DNA of 64,000 nucleotides from positions 536,116 to 600,115 of the forward strand of contig NZ_JAKGSD010000001.1 in assembly GCF_021654135.1 (NCBI RefSeq), given 5' to 3'. The notes under the pieces were generated by a model, which made no database searches, was not told where the DNA came from, and saw only the letters and a program-made list of their open reading frames with translations. Within the stretch, counting starts at the first letter, position 1, and every line of letters starts with the position of its first letter. The position numbers and the translations under genes are program-made. This document shows positions 62,019 through 64,000 of the stretch, piece by piece. This DNA is from Amycolatopsis tucumanensis (GTDB lineage: Bacteria; Actinomycetota; Actinomycetes; Mycobacteriales; Pseudonocardiaceae).

Positions 62019-63347
62019 GTGAGCACCACGCCCACCACCGTCGGCCACGGCGCGGCCAGGGTCACCGTGACCCGGACGTCGCCCGCGATCATGCTGCTGT
62101 GCGGCGCGGCCCTGATCTTCGAGGGCTACGACATCTACGTCTTCGGCGTCGCCGTGCCCTCGCTGCTCCAGCACCCCGGGTGGACGCTGAGCCCGGGCTA
62201 CGCCGGGGTGATCGGCTCGGCGGCCGTGTTCGGCATGCTGCTCGGCGCGCTCGTCGCCGGCATGTTCACCGACATCATCGGCCGCCGCCGCATCTACCTG
62301 GCCACCGTCACCGTCTTCTCGCTCGGCATGCTGCTGTGCGCCGTGGCGCCCACCCCCGAAGTGCTGCTCGTCGGCAGGCTCATCGTGGGCATCGGCGGCG
62401 GCGGGTTCATGCCCACGGCACTGTCCATGGTCGTCGAGTTCTCGCCGGAGGGCAGGCGCAACCTCAACGTCTCCCTCGCCCTCGTCGGAGTGGGGCTCGG
62501 CGGCATCCTCTCGGCGTTGCTGGGCATCTGGCTGGTGCCGGCCTGGGGCTACCGCGCGCTGTTCTGGATCGGGGTGCTGCCCCTGCTGATCCTGCTGCCG
62601 TTCGCGCTGCGCAGGCTGCCCGAATCCGTGTCGTTCCTGGTCTCGAAAGGACGGATCGCGGCCGCGCGCGAGCAGATCCACCGGTTCCGGCTGCCGCTGG
62701 AGCTCACCGAGATCCCGGGCGCGCAGCCGGTCACGGGACGGGAGCGCCCGTTCGCCGCGGCCGGGTCGCTGTTCGGGCGACGGCACCTGCGCGCCACCGT
62801 GGTCTTCTGGATCGGCACGGCACTGTGCCTGCTGCTGATGTTCGGCACCAACACGTGGCTGCCCTCGCTGATGATGAAGTCCGGGTACGGCATCAGCTCC
62901 GCGCTGTCGTTCCTGGTGTTCCTCAACCTCGGCGCGGTCCTCGGTTCGCTCGCCGGCGCGGCCGTCGCCGACCGGGTCGGCCCCAAGTACGTGGTGATCG
63001 CCGGTTTCTGCTCCGCGGCGCTGGCGCTGGCCGCGCTGTCCCAGCAGCCCGCGCCCGCCCTGGTGTACCTGCTGGTGGTCTTCGTCGGCGCGGGCGGGGC
63101 GGGCACGCAGAACCTGCTCAACTCCTACATGGCCACCTACTACCCGCCGTCCAACCGCGGCAGCGGGCTCGGGCTGGCGCTCGCGTTCGGCCGCATCGGC
63201 GGGGTGGTGGGCCCGATCTACGGCGGCCTCATCGTCGCCTCCGGCGCAGGCACCGCCACCGGGTTCCTGGCCTTCGCGCTCGCCCCCGTGGTGGCCGCGC
63301 TGGTGCTGACCTTCGGGCCCCGCGTCCCCGGGCGGGCCGCGTCGTGA
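62019..63347 (+). CDS. Aromatic acid:H+ symporter (AAHS family MFS)
   Basis: 442 residues and twelve helices. FEGYDIYVFGVAVPSLL in TM1 is the AAHS hallmark (D/EGYD), with loop 2-3 FTDIIGRRRIYLA. Relatives (PcaK, BenK) import protocatechuate, benzoate or hydroxybenzoate. GTG 62019 has an AAGGAGGT site. It is coupled by GTGA to the next gene. Confidence 0.92.
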   Translation: MSTTPTTVGHGAARVTVTRTSPAIMLLCGAALIFEGYDIYVFGVAVPSLLQHPGWTLSPGYAGVIGSAAVFGMLLGALVAGMFTDIIGRRRIYLATVTVFSLGMLLCAVAPTPEVLLVGRLIVGIGGGGFMPTALSMVVEFSPEGRRNLNVSLALVGVGLGGILSALLGIWLVPAWGYRALFWIGVLPLLILLPFALRRLPESVSFLVSKGRIAAAREQIHRFRLPLELTEIPGAQPVTGRERPFAAAGSLFGRRHLRATVVFWIGTALCLLLMFGTNTWLPSLMMKSGYGISSALSFLVFLNLGAVLGSLAGAAVADRVGPKYVVIAGFCSAALALAALSQQPAPALVYLLVVFVGAGGAGTQNLLNSYMATYYPPSNRGSGLGLALAFGRIGGVVGPIYGGLIVASGAGTATGFLAFALAPVVAALVLTFGPRVPGRAAS

Positions 63348-63949
63348 CCGCGGTGCTCACCGGCCACGAGCACCAGCTCGTGCACCAGATGGACGCCGTC
63401 GACGAACTCCTGACCCGGACCGCCGACCCCCACCACCGGCGCATCCTGCTGAACTTCCGGCAGCACGTCCTGCTCGAAGTGGCCGGGCGCCACCACGAGT
63501 TCCTGACACCGGCGATGATGGCCGCCGAGCCGGTCTACCGCCTGGGCGAGGGCCGGGCGAACATCGTCCTCACCGGGCTGGAGGAGATCGGGCGGTTCTA
63601 CGACGAGGTGCGGCGGGCGGAAGCCCTCGTGCTGTGGACGACCGCGCTCCGGCCCGCCGTCGCGGACTGGGGTTTCGCCGCCGAGGCCTGGTTCCACCGC
63701 CAGCTGCCCGGCCGCTTCCTGGCCCGCACCGGCGCCGACGTGGACGATCCGGCGGCGACCTACCTGGTCAGCTGCCGCGCGGCCTTCATCTGGCCGTACG
63801 ACGAGCAGGGCAGGCTCGAAGGCGAGCACGTGTACGAGGATCCGGGCAGCGTCACGACGCGGAAGCTGACGCCCGCGGAGGTTATCCCCCCGGGACGGGC
63901 GGCCGAGCTGCTCGCCCCCGTGATCGCAGCCCACCCCGGTCCGGGCTGA
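63344..63949 (+). CDS. NTF2-like or helical protein of unknown function
   Basis: 201 residues, His-rich N-terminus (GHEHQLVHQMDAVDELL) with helices, then an alpha+beta stretch (YEDPGSVTTRKLTPAEVIP). A SnoaL/NTF2-type relation is possible but weak. It is translationally coupled to the aromatic-acid symporter (GTG 63344 overlaps its stop) and so probably belongs to the same pathway. Confidence 0.72.
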   Translation: MTAVLTGHEHQLVHQMDAVDELLTRTADPHHRRILLNFRQHVLLEVAGRHHEFLTPAMMAAEPVYRLGEGRANIVLTGLEEIGRFYDEVRRAEALVLWTTALRPAVADWGFAAEAWFHRQLPGRFLARTGADVDDPAATYLVSCRAAFIWPYDEQGRLEGEHVYEDPGSVTTRKLTPAEVIPPGRAAELLAPVIAAHPGPG

Positions 63950-63958
63950 GCCAGCCGC

Positions 63959-64000
63959 TCACCGGGTGAGCAGGGCGGGCGTCAGGCGCTCCAGCTCCGC
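63959..64000 (-). CDS. Possible 3' end of a minus-strand gene cut by the window edge
   Basis: Fourteen codons run off the right edge and end ELERLTPALLTR then TGA, with typical high-GC third positions. Too short to identify; a regulator is one possibility given the operators nearby. Confidence 0.3.
   Translation of the reverse strand, partial: AELERLTPALLTR

Overview
The window is a high-GC, densely packed actinomycete chromosome segment with many GTG starts and many ATGA/GTGA stop-start overlaps. It carries a type VII (ESX) secretion locus, OmpR-type two-component systems, an anti-sigma/anti-antagonist pair and many catabolic operons. This fits a soil or plant-associated member of the Pseudonocardiaceae such as Amycolatopsis. 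The genus is inferred from style, not proven. I saw no rRNA, tRNA, CRISPR array, insertion sequence or prophage.

Region 1 (1-8328) is part of an ESX locus: eccB and eccD on the minus strand, and divergently eccE, a LuxR-type regulator, an EccA-like AAA ATPase fused to a beta-helix, and a membrane-anchored kinase-like protein that has lost its catalytic Asp. Region 2 (8321-17848) is a minus-strand operon (response regulator, histidine kinase, beta-propeller/FN3 membrane protein, MoxR ATPase, DUF58 protein, transglutaminase-like TgpA homologue lacking Cys and His), with a second OmpR regulator divergent from it.

Region 3 (17951-29812) is a complete iac-type indole-3-acetic acid (auxin) catabolic cluster: iacABCDEF on the minus strand, iacG-orf85-iacH on the plus strand, iacI on the minus strand, and a flanking MHS-family permease. 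Instead of the MarR regulator known from Pseudomonas, it contains a soluble PAS histidine kinase and a FixJ-like response regulator. A 16-18 bp motif of the form TAGGGGAwTCCTTCA (or its perfect palindrome version GTAAGGG-AAA-CCCTTAC) lies 82-85 nt upstream of four start codons: iacA, iacG, the MHS permease, and an MFS gene 9 kb away. Each copy is followed after about 45 nt by a TACCGT-like -10 element. I regard this as the best candidate for an undescribed regulon. A near-identical solo copy of the FixJ-like regulator's DNA-binding domain lies just downstream of it.

Region 4 (29816-41253) holds amine and amino-acid-derivative catabolism: TetR, flavin amine oxidase, a small ABM-like protein, an APC permease, an opposing operon (MFS, octopine-dehydrogenase-like, 3-hydroxyacyl-CoA-dehydrogenase-like), a second TetR, a copper/topaquinone amine oxidase and a YtcJ-like amidohydrolase. 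Region 5 (41263-42974) is housekeeping-like: an AlkD-type repair protein with a decayed copy of its own 3' end, an RsbW-like ATPase and a STAS antagonist.

Region 6 (43118-52363) is a LysR/IclR-associated catabolic region: aldehyde dehydrogenase, an MFS gene and a VOC gene that both look truncated at their junction, LysR, an ACMSD-like amidohydrolase, an MHS permease, a cyclase/isatin-hydrolase-like protein, a BKACE (DUF849) enzyme and IclR. A shared 45-bp box precedes the aldehyde dehydrogenase and amidohydrolase genes. Region 7 (52368-64000) looks like an aryl-ketone/phenol pathway: FAH hydrolase, extradiol dioxygenase and flavin hydroxylase on the minus strand; esterase and Baeyer-Villiger monooxygenase on the plus strand; then aldehyde and alcohol dehydrogenases (minus), and an amidohydrolase/decarboxylase, an aromatic-acid symporter and an NTF2-like protein (plus). 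A shared GGATACAAGA operator marks two of its divergent promoters.
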